Part shown: positions 15,769 through 26,597 of the stretch, piece by piece
How the letters are laid out: each line of letters opens with the position of its first letter
Numbering within the stretch: the stretch's first letter is position 1
Source of the DNA: Clostridia bacterium
GTDB taxonomy: Bacteria > Bacillota > Clostridia > Oscillospirales > CAG-272
Direction: 5' to 3'
DNA length: 43,709 nt
Assembly: GCA_017461475.1 (NCBI GenBank)
Contig: JAFTXX010000053.1
Coordinates: forward strand, 1-43,709
Position numbers and translations under genes: made by a program
Notes under the pieces: generated by a model
What the model was told of the DNA's origin: nothing
Seen by the model: the letters and a program-made list of their open reading frames with translations, nothing else
Databases searched by the model: none

Positions 15769-16060
15769 GTAAATTAATGTTTATGTTACTGCCATCTCCG
15801 CCCGAGATCCTTCGCGCTGCGACTCGCACTGATTTAACCGCCGCAAAACGCGGCGGATGATGCGGCGGAACTAAAGTTTTCTTACGCAGGTAGTCAGAGC
15901 CGCATGGCTCAAGGATGACAAGGGCGGGATTTAGCAAAGTGCTAAAAAAGCCTTGTTTTATCGCATTGTAACAACCCCCGCTTGTCATCCTCGAACGGAG
16001 CGCAGCGAAGTGAAGGATCTCGCGGGGAGATGTTTGCTACGCCGCTAAACATTAATTTAC
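15769..16060. repeat. Composite palindromic intergenic repeat, copy D (long form)
   Basis: Same orientation as copy A with ends GTAAATTAATGTTTA and TAAACATTAATTTAC, but about 292 bp because roughly 95 bp (about 15815-15909) are inserted in the loop of the left arm, between GATCCTTCGCG and CTCAAGGATGACAAG. The insert contains its own hairpin CCGCCGC/GCGGCGG. Copy E carries the same insert. It fills most of the 589-bp gap between ackA and the ABC importer. Confidence 0.92.
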
Positions 16061-16189
16061 CTTTCCTATCCAAATTGTTTTGCGCACCTTTGACTAAATA
16101 ATTCTCACATTTTTGTGCATAAACATACAACCGACTGGGCATAAAACGCATATTTTTGACATTTTAGTGAAAAAATAATCAAATGTGAC

Positions 16190-16218
16190 TTGACAATGTT
16201 ACCGCGATAAATTATAAT
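16190..16218 (+). promoter_or_regulatory. Sigma-A promoter of the TrpXYZ-like ABC operon
   Basis: Perfect TTGACA (16190-16195), 17-bp spacer, perfect TATAAT (16213-16218). The roughly 80-base leader contains two small palindromes, CCGC/GCGG near 16255-16270 and GGAAATATTTCC near 16276-16288, but no T-box or attenuator that I can recognise. Confidence 0.92.
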
Positions 16219-16303
16219 GTTAGACATAGCAATACTATTTGCTCTCACTTCTGCCCGCGAAATTTGCGGACCGAGGGAAATATTTCCATAGAGGTGTAGT
16301 AAA

Positions 16304-17308
16304 ATGAAAAAACTCACAGCAATTCTTCTCACAGTATTCCTCGTACTTGCATGCGTAGGATGCTCCGGCGATCCCGCCGTTACCACAGCCGGCAATGATG
16401 ATGTTGCCGCTACAGACGCCACCGGCGATGTTGTCGATACCAAGGTTTATAACATCGGTATCGTTCAGCTCGTTCAGCATGACGCTCTTGACCAGGCGAC
16501 CGAAGGCTTCCAGGCAGCTCTTATTGAAAAGCTCGGCGAAGCTAACGTTAAATTCGATTATCAGAACGCTTCCGGCGATGTTGCAACCTGTTCCACCATC
16601 GTTGATAAGTTCGTTACCAATAAGGTAGACCTTATCATGGCTAATGCTACTCCCGCTGTTCAGGCAGCGAAGGAAGCTACCGATACTATCCCTGTAGTAG
16701 GTACTTCCGTTACCGACTATGCTGCATCCGGTCTCATTGCTTCTAACGACGCTCCCGGCGGCAACATTACAGGCGCATCCGATATGAACGCTGTTTCTAA
16801 CCAGATGGAGCTTATCAAGCACTTTGCTCCCGATGCTAAGACCATCGGTATCATTTATTGCTCCGCTGAGGACAACTCCAAGCTTCAGTTTGAGGAAGCA
16901 AAGGGTGTATTCGAGGCAGAAGGCTATACCGTTACCGGTTATGCTGTTGCAGATGTAAACGAGCTTATGGCTGTTGTTGACGCAGCGGTTGCTGACAACG
17001 ATGCTATCTATGAGCCCACCGATAACCTTGTTGCTGCTAACATGGAAGTTATCAAGAATGCAGCAGTTCCTGCAGGCAAGGTAGTTATCTGCGGCGAAGA
17101 GTCTATGTGCAAGGCCGGCGGCGTTGCTTCTTACAGCGTTAACTACTACGATGTAGGATACGAAGCAGGTCTCATGGCTTATGAAATTCTCGTAAACGGT
17201 GCAAACCCCGCTGAAATGCCTATCAAGATTTTCACAGCTGAAGAGCTTACCCTCATCCAGAACGAGGAAGTTATGGCTGAGATGGGCATTACTCCTATCG
17301 CTGAGTAA
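16304..17308 (+). CDS. ABC transporter substrate-binding lipoprotein (TrpX-like)
   Basis: 334 residues of the ABC_sub_bind family. The N-terminus is a lipoprotein signal with cysteines at 17 and 20 (VFLVLACVGCSG), so the mature protein would be lipid-anchored outside the membrane. The two-lobed periplasmic-binding-protein-like fold is indicated by YNIGIVQLVQHDALDQATEGF, DLIMANATPAVQAAKEAT, PVVGTSVTDYAASG, TIGIIYCSAEDNS and DAIYEPTDNLVAANM. In Streptococcus and Clostridia this family pairs with a two-gene permease/ATPase set and imports tryptophan or other aromatic ligands; the ligand here is unproven. AGAGGTG lies upstream of the ATG. Codon bias indicates high expression. Confidence 0.9.
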   Translation: MKKLTAILLTVFLVLACVGCSGDPAVTTAGNDDVAATDATGDVVDTKVYNIGIVQLVQHDALDQATEGFQAALIEKLGEANVKFDYQNASGDVATCSTIVDKFVTNKVDLIMANATPAVQAAKEATDTIPVVGTSVTDYAASGLIASNDAPGGNITGASDMNAVSNQMELIKHFAPDAKTIGIIYCSAEDNSKLQFEEAKGVFEAEGYTVTGYAVADVNELMAVVDAAVADNDAIYEPTDNLVAANMEVIKNAAVPAGKVVICGEESMCKAGGVASYSVNYYDVGYEAGLMAYEILVNGANPAEMPIKIFTAEELTLIQNEEVMAEMGITPIAE

Positions 17309-17326
17309 TTTTAATGCTTATAAGTG

Positions 17327-17361
17327 ATTCATAAGGGGCAAAACGCCCCTTATGAATTTTT
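17327..17361 (+). terminator. Stem-loop between binding-protein and permease genes
   Basis: A 13-bp perfect stem ATTCATAAGGGGC/GCCCCTTATGAAT (17327-17339 with 17345-17357) plus TTTTTG. Placed inside the operon, it looks like a partial terminator and 3'-end stabiliser giving more binding protein than permease, a common arrangement in ABC import operons. Confidence 0.85.
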
Positions 17362-17379
17362 GTATGTAATGAGGTTTTT

Positions 17380-18348
17380 ATGGATTTTTTGATTTCTATG
17401 TATAACAGTCTGCCCGGTGTTGCAGCAGAGGGATTGTTTTACGGCATTTTTGCACTCGGCGTATATATAACATATAAAATACTCGATGTTGCGGACCTTA
17501 CCGTAGACGCGTCTATTGTTACCGGCTGTGCTGTTACGGTTATTTGTATAAAATACGGTATTCATCCGCTTGCCGCTGTATTTATCGCGTTCCTTGCGGG
17601 AATGATAGCGGGTGCGCTCACCGGCTTTTTCCATACTGTTTTGAAAATTCCCGCAATTCTTGCGGGCATCCTTTCGCAGTTTTCGCTGTATACTATCAAT
17701 ATGATAATTATGGGACTCCAGACGCATCTCGAGAAGAATGTTTCAAACAAGGCTCTTATTCCCATGTCGCCTACCGCATATGCAAGCGTTTCGGATTTCC
17801 CGCTTATCGTTTCTTCACGCGATAAGACATCTGCGATGATCGTAGGTCTTATTTTTGTTGTTGCTATAATCGCGCTCTTGTACTGGTTCTTCGGAACCGA
17901 GTTCGGATGTTCTTTGCGTGCAACAGGTGCAAATCCCAAGATGGCACGTGCGCAGGGTATCAACACTAATTTTACTACCGTATTCGGTCTTATGTTTTCA
18001 AACGGCTTTGTCGCTCTTGCGGGTGGACTCCTTGCCCAGTTTACCGGCGGTTCAAACATCACGTTCGGTGCCGGCGCTATCGTTATAGGACTTGCATCCG
18101 TGGTTATCGGTGAAGTTTTGCATAACGCTATTTTCAAGAAAGGGTCGAATTTTGCTGTCAAACTCGTGTTTGTAGTACTCGGTTCTGTAATTTATTCGCT
18201 TATCAAGCGCTTTGTTATTAACGTCGGCCTTGATACGAACTTCTTGAAGCTTATTTCCGCTGTTATAGTTGCCGCGTTCCTTTCGGCGCCTAATTTCAAG
18301 AAAAACAAAGCTCCCAAGAAAAAGAAGGAGGTAAAGACAGATGCTTGA
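17380..18348 (+). CDS. ABC transporter permease (TrpY-like)
   Basis: 322 residues of the branched-chain-type inner-membrane permease fold (BPD_transp_2), with about eight hydrophobic segments. Typical landmarks include GLFYGIFALGVYITYKILDV, DLTVDASIVTGCAV, FFGTEFGCSLRATGANPKMA and GFVALAGGLLAQFTGG. A strongly basic C-terminal tail (KKNKAPKKKKE) faces the cytoplasm. The start is the first ATG after the intra-operon stem-loop, with TAATGAGG upstream. It overlaps the ATPase gene by 8 bases. Together with the preceding lipoprotein and the following ATPase it forms a TrpXYZ-like importer; the ligand is inferred only from family. Confidence 0.9.
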   Translation: MDFLISMYNSLPGVAAEGLFYGIFALGVYITYKILDVADLTVDASIVTGCAVTVICIKYGIHPLAAVFIAFLAGMIAGALTGFFHTVLKIPAILAGILSQFSLYTINMIIMGLQTHLEKNVSNKALIPMSPTAYASVSDFPLIVSSRDKTSAMIVGLIFVVAIIALLYWFFGTEFGCSLRATGANPKMARAQGINTNFTTVFGLMFSNGFVALAGGLLAQFTGGSNITFGAGAIVIGLASVVIGEVLHNAIFKKGSNFAVKLVFVVLGSVIYSLIKRFVINVGLDTNFLKLISAVIVAAFLSAPNFKKNKAPKKKKEVKTDA

Positions 18349-19132
18349 ACTTAAAAACATCTCTAAAACCTTCTATCCCGGCACCGTAAACGAGCGCGTC
18401 GCGCTTAACGATGTTTCGCTTACGCTTAACGACGGCGACTTTGTTACCATTATCGGCGGCAACGGCGCGGGTAAATCCACACTTCTCAACATGGTTTCGG
18501 GTACGCTTCCTGTTGACGATGGACAAGTTATCATTGACGGTGTGGATATTACAAACTATCCCGAGTACAAGCGCGCAAAGTTCCTTGGACGTGTGTTCCA
18601 GGATCCTATGACTGGTACTGCCGCAAGCATGGGCATTGACGAAAACCTCGCGCTTGCGCTTCGTCGCGGCAAAACTCGCGGTCTCGGCTGGGGAATTACT
18701 AAGAAAGAGAGAGCCGACTTTGTCGCAAAACTTGCAGAGTTCGGTCTCGGACTTGAGAGCCGCATTACCGCTAAAGTGGGTCTGCTTTCGGGCGGTCAGC
18801 GTCAGGTTCTGACGCTCCTTATGGCAACTCTCAAAGAGCCGAAACTCCTGCTCCTCGACGAGCACACCGCGGCGCTTGACCCCAAGACCGCAAAACTCGT
18901 ACTTGAAGCTACCGACAAAATCGTCAAGAAAAACAACCTTACAACAATGATGATCACCCACAACATGAATGACGCAATTGCCTACGGTAACCGCCTCATT
19001 ATGATGATGGATGGCAAGATAATTTACGATGTCCGCGGCGAGGAGAAAAAGAATCTCACCGTGCCCGACCTTCTTGCCAAGTTCGGTAAAGGATTTGCCA
19101 ATGACCGCATGATGCTCAGCGGCAATGAATAA
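18341..19132 (+). CDS. ABC transporter ATP-binding protein (TrpZ-like)
   Basis: 263 residues, a single ABC ATPase domain. Walker A is GGNGAGKST (residues about 39-47), the signature is LLSGGQRQ, Walker B is LLLLDEHTAALD and the switch His is in MMITHNMNDA. GAAGGAGG lies just before the ATG and inside the end of the permease gene, implying coupled translation. It powers the importer encoded by the two genes upstream. Ends 9 bases before a strong terminator. Confidence 0.94.
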   Translation: MLELKNISKTFYPGTVNERVALNDVSLTLNDGDFVTIIGGNGAGKSTLLNMVSGTLPVDDGQVIIDGVDITNYPEYKRAKFLGRVFQDPMTGTAASMGIDENLALALRRGKTRGLGWGITKKERADFVAKLAEFGLGLESRITAKVGLLSGGQRQVLTLLMATLKEPKLLLLDEHTAALDPKTAKLVLEATDKIVKKNNLTTMMITHNMNDAIAYGNRLIMMMDGKIIYDVRGEEKKNLTVPDLLAKFGKGFANDRMMLSGNE

Positions 19133-19141
19133 TAATGAAAG

Positions 19142-19169
19142 AAACCGCACCCGTTTGGGTGCGGTTTTT
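19142..19169 (+). terminator. Intrinsic terminator of the ABC importer operon
   Basis: AAACCGCACCC/GGGTGCGGTTT with a 4-base loop, followed by a T run. Confidence 0.93.
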
Positions 19170-19255
19170 GCACAAAAATGTGAAACACCAACGGTTGTTG
19201 GTATCTTGCCTTACAATGATATGATATTATCAAAGCAACTCCCATTGTCGCCAAA

Positions 19256-19550
19256 CAAATTAATGTTTAGAGTTTAAGCAAACATCTCCCCGCAAGATCC
19301 TTCACTGCGCCTGCGGCTCCGTTCGAGGATGACAAGCGGGGGGTTGTTGCAATGCGATAAAATAAGGATTTTTTAGCACTTTGCTTAAACCCGCCCTTGT
19401 CATCCTTGAGCAATGCGGCTCTGACTACCTGCGTAAGAAAACTTTAGTTCCGCCGCATCATCCGCCGCGTTTTGCGGCGGTTAAATCAGTGCGAGCCGCA
19501 GCGCGAAGGATCTCGGGCGGAGATGTCAGTAACATAAACATTAATTTACC
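19256..19550. repeat. Composite palindromic intergenic repeat, copy E (long form)
   Basis: Same orientation as copy B. Its right half contains, in reverse complement, the roughly 95-bp insert seen in copy D (about 19410-19504), differing at only a few bases. The right end is TAAACATTAATTTACC. The 582-bp gap between the ABC ATPase and the ilv leader otherwise holds the terminator at 19142, an AT-rich stretch and the ilv promoter. Confidence 0.92.
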
Positions 19551-19643
19551 ACCCCCTGCCGTTTTGTGCGGACTTTACAAAATTACGTTGCATAAATTTG
19601 CAATTTTTTGATTTAAAACTTGCAAAAAAATGCATTAGAGGTA

Positions 19644-19672
19644 TTGACAAGGGGGCTGTATAATGATATAAT
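19644..19672 (+). promoter_or_regulatory. Sigma-A promoter of the ilv-leu operon
   Basis: Perfect TTGACA at 19644-19649, a 17-bp spacer and perfect TATAAT at 19667-19672. Transcription should start near 19679, giving a leader of about 260 bases before ilvB. An overlapping second TATAAT at 19659 is too close to the -35 box to be the main -10. Confidence 0.93.
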
Positions 19673-19714
19673 AATCAAAAATCAGCCGTTAGGCACGATT
19701 TAGAGGTAAAAACC

Positions 19715-19816
19715 ATGCATTTCGCTTATGCTCTCAACAGCATAGTCCTTATCAGCATTATTCTTGTGCTACTCGTGAAGAACACACAGGATAATGCTAA
19801 AAGTTATGCCATTTGA
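19715..19816 (+). CDS. Branched-chain leader peptide (ilv attenuator)
   Basis: A 33-codon ORF with AGAGGT 8 bases before its ATG, ending in TGA at 19814-19816. Residues 9-21 read SIVLISIILVLLV: twelve of thirteen are Ile, Leu or Val if the two Ser are discounted as one start residue and one interruption. No homologue is recognised and none is needed; the composition, the position 36 bases after the predicted transcription start and the terminator downstream identify it as a regulatory leader peptide. Ribosome stalling on the Ile/Leu/Val codons (19742-19777) would report low charged branched-chain tRNA. An alternative reading, a small membrane peptide, is possible because of the hydrophobic run but does not explain the RNA pairings. 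Confidence 0.85.
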   Translation: MHFAYALNSIVLISIILVLLVKNTQDNAKSYAI

Positions 19817-19921
19817 CGCTTAGGTGATTGAATTTTATCGGGTGTGATATGTACACCTGAAATATCAATGATTATGCAAGCCTTGTGGACTAAACTTTTA
19901 GTTCACAAGGTTTTTGTTTTT
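19763..19921 (+). promoter_or_regulatory. Transcription attenuator of the ilv-leu operon
   Basis: Four mutually exclusive segments can be aligned by hand. Segment 1 CTTGTG (19763-19768) lies in the Leu-Val codons of the leader peptide; segment 2 CACACAGG (19783-19790) is just downstream; segment 3 CCTTGTG (19881-19887) and segment 4 CACAAGG (19904-19910) are the base of the terminator stem. Segment 2 pairs with 1 or with 3 (one bulged C), and 3 pairs with 4. A ribosome stalled on segment 1 would free segment 2 to pair with 3 and prevent termination. A separate hairpin TCGGGTGT/ACACCTGA (19838-19860) lies between. No T-box motif is present. Confidence 0.75.
19881..19921 (+). terminator. Attenuator terminator hairpin before ilvB
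   Basis: A 14-bp stem CCTTGTGGACTAAA/TTTAGTTCACAAGG with a single G-U pair and a minimal loop, followed by TTTTTGTTTTT. It ends just before the AAGGAGGA ribosome site of ilvB, so readthrough is needed for operon expression. Confidence 0.9.
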
Positions 19922-19941
19922 CAAGGAGGAATTTCGGTATT

Positions 19942-21645
19942 ATGATGATGACCGGAGCAAAGATTTTGATGGAATGTCTTGTTGAGCAGGGCGTTGACAC
20001 CATCTTCGGTTACCCCGGCGGTACCATACTTAATGTATACGACGAGCTGTATGCTTACGGCGACAAGGTTAAGCACGTGCTTACCTCGCATGAGCAGGGC
20101 GCGGCGCACGCGGCTGACGGTTACGCGCGCAGCACGGGCAAGGTCGGCGTATGCTTTGCAACTTCGGGTCCCGGTGCGACAAACCTTGTTACGGGTATCG
20201 CAACCGCAAACATGGACTCCTCGCCCGTAGTTTTCATCTCCTGCAATGTAGGTGAAACCCTTATCGGCAAGGACTCTTTCCAGGAGGTAGACATCACGGG
20301 CATCACGATGCCTATCACCAAGTGTAACTATCTCGTACGAGACGTAAACAAGCTCGCCGATGTCGTTCGTGAGGCATTTGCAATTGCCCGCAGCGGACGT
20401 CCCGGCCCTGTGTTTATTGACATACTAAAGAATGTAACCGCTGACAAGGCAGAGTTTGAACCCCTGCCGAGAAGTGAGCACTTCTCAAACGGCTCGCTGA
20501 AAGATCTTATGCAGCGTTCTTCGCAGAACTTCCAGCCCCCGAAACCCGATGACAAGGATATCGACACTCTTATCGACATGATCAAGGAGTCGAAAAAGCC
20601 TATGCTTATCTGTGGCGGCGGCGTAGTTCGCGGACGTGCGCAGGACGAGTTTACCGCTTTTGCGGAGAAAATTGACGCGCCCGTTGCAATTACCCTTATG
20701 GGTGGCGGCGGTATCAGAGGCCGCAACCCGCTTGCCACCGGCATGGTCGGTATGCACGGCACAAAGGCGTCGAATATCGCGTGCAACGAGTGCGACTTGC
20801 TTATCGCTGTAGGCTGCCGTTTCTCCGATCGCGTTGCGCTTGACCCTAAGAGTTTTGCAAGTCAGGCAAAAATCGTTCAGATCGACATCGACCGCGCGGA
20901 GATAAACAAGAATGTAAAGACAGCACACCACATCATCGGCGACGCAAAGCGCGTGCTTGCAACCCTCAATGAGCGTTTCGAGCAGCAGCACCACGATGAG
21001 TGGAAAGAATATGTGTTCTCCTATCCGAGAGAGACACAGTACGACGAGTGCGAGGACTCGCTCACACCTAAGCAGATCCTCAGCGCAATTGCCGAGCTTT
21101 GCCCGCAGGACACAATTGTTGCAACCGATGTAGGTCAGCACCAGATGTGGGCAATACAGCATTTCCGCTTTGACTATCCGGGTCAGCTCCTCACCTCGGG
21201 CGGTTTCGGCACGATGGGCTTCGGCCTCGGCGCGGCAATAGGCGCTAAGGTCGGCAACCCCGAAAAGACCGTTATACATATCACGGGCGACGGCTCTTTC
21301 AGAATGAACTGCAACGAGCTTGCAACCGAGGAACATTACGACATCCCCGTAATTACCTTCATATTTAATAATAAGACGCTCGGCATGGTTCGCCAGTGGC
21401 AGACGCTTATCTATGACAAGCATTATTCGCAGACAACACTTACCCACGGTCCCGACTTTGTAAAGCTTGCAGAGGCATACGGACTTCGCGGTCAGCGTGT
21501 TTGCACCGAGGAAGCGCTCAGAGCCGCTATCAAGGACGCGCTTGAGTACGGTCACGGATACGTTATCGACTGTGTAATTGATACCGACGAGATGGTTCGT
21601 CCCATGGTCGGCGGCGGCAGCCATATAACCAAGTTTATCGTATAA
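19942..21645 (+). CDS. ilvB: Acetolactate synthase, large (catalytic) subunit
   Basis: 567 residues, standard length. This thiamine-diphosphate enzyme condenses two pyruvates, or pyruvate with 2-oxobutyrate, in the first common step of Val/Leu and Ile synthesis. The N-terminal PYR domain has FGYPGGTILNVYDEL and the catalytic Glu in TSHEQGAAHAADGYAR; the middle domain has the FAD-site region; the C-terminal PP domain has the ThDP motif GDGSFRMNCNELATEE ending in FNN, and MVRQWQTLIYDKHYSQT. The first of three consecutive Met codons is taken; AAGGAGGA lies about 12 bases upstream, so the second or third Met is also possible. First gene of the operon. Confidence 0.97.
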   Translation: MMMTGAKILMECLVEQGVDTIFGYPGGTILNVYDELYAYGDKVKHVLTSHEQGAAHAADGYARSTGKVGVCFATSGPGATNLVTGIATANMDSSPVVFISCNVGETLIGKDSFQEVDITGITMPITKCNYLVRDVNKLADVVREAFAIARSGRPGPVFIDILKNVTADKAEFEPLPRSEHFSNGSLKDLMQRSSQNFQPPKPDDKDIDTLIDMIKESKKPMLICGGGVVRGRAQDEFTAFAEKIDAPVAITLMGGGGIRGRNPLATGMVGMHGTKASNIACNECDLLIAVGCRFSDRVALDPKSFASQAKIVQIDIDRAEINKNVKTAHHIIGDAKRVLATLNERFEQQHHDEWKEYVFSYPRETQYDECEDSLTPKQILSAIAELCPQDTIVATDVGQHQMWAIQHFRFDYPGQLLTSGGFGTMGFGLGAAIGAKVGNPEKTVIHITGDGSFRMNCNELATEEHYDIPVITFIFNNKTLGMVRQWQTLIYDKHYSQTTLTHGPDFVKLAEAYGLRGQRVCTEEALRAAIKDALEYGHGYVIDCVIDTDEMVRPMVGGGSHITKFIV

Positions 21646-21658
21646 TGGGGGTAGAAAC

Positions 21659-23210
<1,552 letters not shown>

Positions 23211-23215
23211 TTTTC

Positions 23216-23365
23216 GCAAATTGCCAAACGGCAATTTGCTACCGACACACGCCGCATGGCGTATATCACTTGCCCATAGGGCAAATATCACGCGCCTATA
23301 GGCGCATATCACAAATCGCAGAGCGATTTATATCACTGTAAGGATATGCATCGCATATCCTTACA
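23216..23365 (+). repeat. Tandem hairpin array punctuated by ATATCAC heptamers (ilvC-ilvD spacer)
   Basis: Six perfect hairpins in 150 bases: GCAAATTGCC/GGCAATTTGC (23216-23239), ACGCC/GGCGT (23249-23262), TTGCCC/GGGCAA (23270-23284), GCGCCTA/TAGGCGC (23292-23305), AAATCGC/GCGATTT (23313-23329) and TGTAAGGATATGC/GCATATCCTTACA (23337-23365). The last five are separated by exact copies of ATATCAC at 23263, 23285, 23306 and 23330. The stems differ in sequence while the heptamer is invariant. It lies within the operon, just before the ilvD ribosome site, with no T run that would make it a terminator. Confidence 0.9.
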
Positions 23366-23391
23366 CGATTCCTTTGGAGGGTTTTTGTTTT

Positions 23392-25056
23392 ATGAATTCG
23401 GAAAACATCAAGCACGGTATTGAACGTGCGCCTAACAGAAGCTTGCTTTTTGCTCTCGGACTTACCGAGGAGGAGATGAACCGTCCTATCGTCGGTATCG
23501 TTTCTTCCTATAATGAAATCGTTCCCGGTCACATGCACCTAGACAAGATCACCGAGGCTGTAAAGGCAGGAGTTCGCCTTGCGGGCGGCACACCTATCAT
23601 GTTCCCCGCAATCGCAGTTTGCGACGGTATCGCAATGGGACATGTCGGAATGAAGTATTCGCTTGTTACCCGTGACCTAATTGCCGATTCCACCGAGGCT
23701 ATGGTTATGGCGCATCAGTTCGACGGTCTTGTTATGATTCCTAACTGCGACAAAAACGTTCCGGGTCTTCTCATGGCGTCTGCAAGACTTAATATCCCGA
23801 CAATTTTCTGTTCGGGCGGTCCTATGCTTGCAGGTCACCTTGAGGATGGTCGCCGTACCTGCCTCAGCCATATGTTTGAGGCTGTCGGCGCTTATCATGC
23901 AGGCAATCTCGACGAGTGCGGCGTGAGGGACTACGAAGAAAACGCTTGTCCCTCATGCGGCTCTTGCTCGGGTATGTACACCGCAAACTCGATGAACTGT
24001 CTTACCGAGGCTATCGGTATGGCGCTGTCGGGCAACGGTACCATTCCCGCTCCGCTTTCTGCAAGACTCAGACTTGCAAAGCACGCGGGCATGCAGATAA
24101 TGGAGCTTATCAAAAAGGATATCCGTCCCCGCGATATTATGACCGAGGCGGCTTTCCACAATGCCGAAACTGTCGACATGGCACTCGGTTGCTCCACAAA
24201 TACAATGCTTCACCTTCCCGCAATTGCGCATGAGGCGGGCATTGAGATAAGCCTTGATATGTCTAACGAAATCAGCAGAAAGACTCCCAATCTCTGTCAC
24301 CTCGCACCTGCGGGCGACACCTTTATGGAAGACCTTGAGAGAGCCGGCGGAGTTTATGCCGTTATGAAGGAGCTCACAAAGAAGAATCTGCTTGACACTT
24401 CGGTTATGACCGTAACAGGCAAGACCATGGAGGAAAATCTCTGTGGCGTTACAAACAAGAACCCCGAGATCATCCGTCCCATTGACAATCCCTTTTCAAA
24501 CTTCGGCGGTATCGCTGTGCTTAAAGGCAACCTTGCGCCGAACGGCTGTGTTGTAAAGCAGTCTGCTGTCGCACCCGAAATGATGCAGCATACAGGCCCC
24601 GCAAGAGTATTTGATTCCGAGGAAGATGCAATTGCTTCTATCTACGCGGGCAACATCAAGGCGGGCGACGTTGTGGTTATCCGCTACGAAGGACCTCGTG
24701 GCGGCCCCGGTATGCGTGAAATGCTCAACCCCACATCCGCAATCTGCGGCATGGGCCTCGGCGAGAGCGTTGCGCTTATCACCGACGGACGTTTCAGCGG
24801 TGCAACCCGCGGCGCGGCTATAGGACATGTAAGTCCCGAGGCTGCTGCAGGCGGCAACATTGCGCTTGTCGAAGAGGGAGACACAATTTCCATTGACATT
24901 ACAAATTGTAAGATAACACTTGAAGTAACCGACGAAGTTTTAGCCGAGCGCAGAGCGAATTGGACAGCCCCCGCACCCAAGGTGACCACAGGCTACGCCG
25001 CACGCTATGCAAAGCTCGTGACTTCTGCCGACCGCGGCGCGGTACTGGAAGTTTAA
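23392..25056 (+). CDS. ilvD: Dihydroxy-acid dehydratase
   Basis: 554 residues, normal length. This iron-sulfur enzyme dehydrates dihydroxyisovalerate and dihydroxymethylvalerate to the 2-oxo acids. The three cluster cysteines are in [33 protein letters not shown] and further in the chain near [12 protein letters not shown]; the C-terminus has [20 protein letters not shown]. The ATG at 23392 (MNSENIKHG) is chosen over one 18 bases upstream because it matches the family and has GGAGGG about 11 bases before it. It is separated from ilvC by 181 bases that are almost entirely hairpins. Confidence 0.97.
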   Translation: MNSENIKHGIERAPNRSLLFALGLTEEEMNRPIVGIVSSYNEIVPGHMHLDKITEAVKAGVRLAGGTPIMFPAIAVCDGIAMGHVGMKYSLVTRDLIADSTEAMVMAHQFDGLVMIPNCDKNVPGLLMASARLNIPTIFCSGGPMLAGHLEDGRRTCLSHMFEAVGAYHAGNLDECGVRDYEENACPSCGSCSGMYTANSMNCLTEAIGMALSGNGTIPAPLSARLRLAKHAGMQIMELIKKDIRPRDIMTEAAFHNAETVDMALGCSTNTMLHLPAIAHEAGIEISLDMSNEISRKTPNLCHLAPAGDTFMEDLERAGGVYAVMKELTKKNLLDTSVMTVTGKTMEENLCGVTNKNPEIIRPIDNPFSNFGGIAVLKGNLAPNGCVVKQSAVAPEMMQHTGPARVFDSEEDAIASIYAGNIKAGDVVVIRYEGPRGGPGMREMLNPTSAICGMGLGESVALITDGRFSGATRGAAIGHVSPEAAAGGNIALVEEGDTISIDITNCKITLEVTDEVLAERRANWTAPAPKVTTGYAARYAKLVTSADRGAVLEV

Positions 25057-25065
25057 GGAGAAAAA

Positions 25066-26595
<1,530 letters not shown>

Positions 26596-26597
26596 CC

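Noticed and set aside
15701-15988. Minus-strand 95-codon ORF, and the matching plus-strand ORF at 19381-19611, sharing KPALVILE-like and PPHHPPRFAAVKSVR-like peptides
   Set aside because: Both translate the long-form intergenic repeat (copies D and E). Their similarity is inherited from the repeat DNA; there are no ribosome sites, and the frames run into unrelated flanks.
16219-16303. Possible riboswitch or T-box before the TrpXYZ-like operon
   Set aside because: The leader is only about 80 bases, has two small palindromes and no terminator or known motif.
19674-19941. T-box riboswitch upstream of ilvB
   Set aside because: Expected from Bacillota relatives, but the conserved antiterminator motif (GGUGGNACCGCG type) is not visible; the leader peptide and four-segment pairing explain the terminator better.
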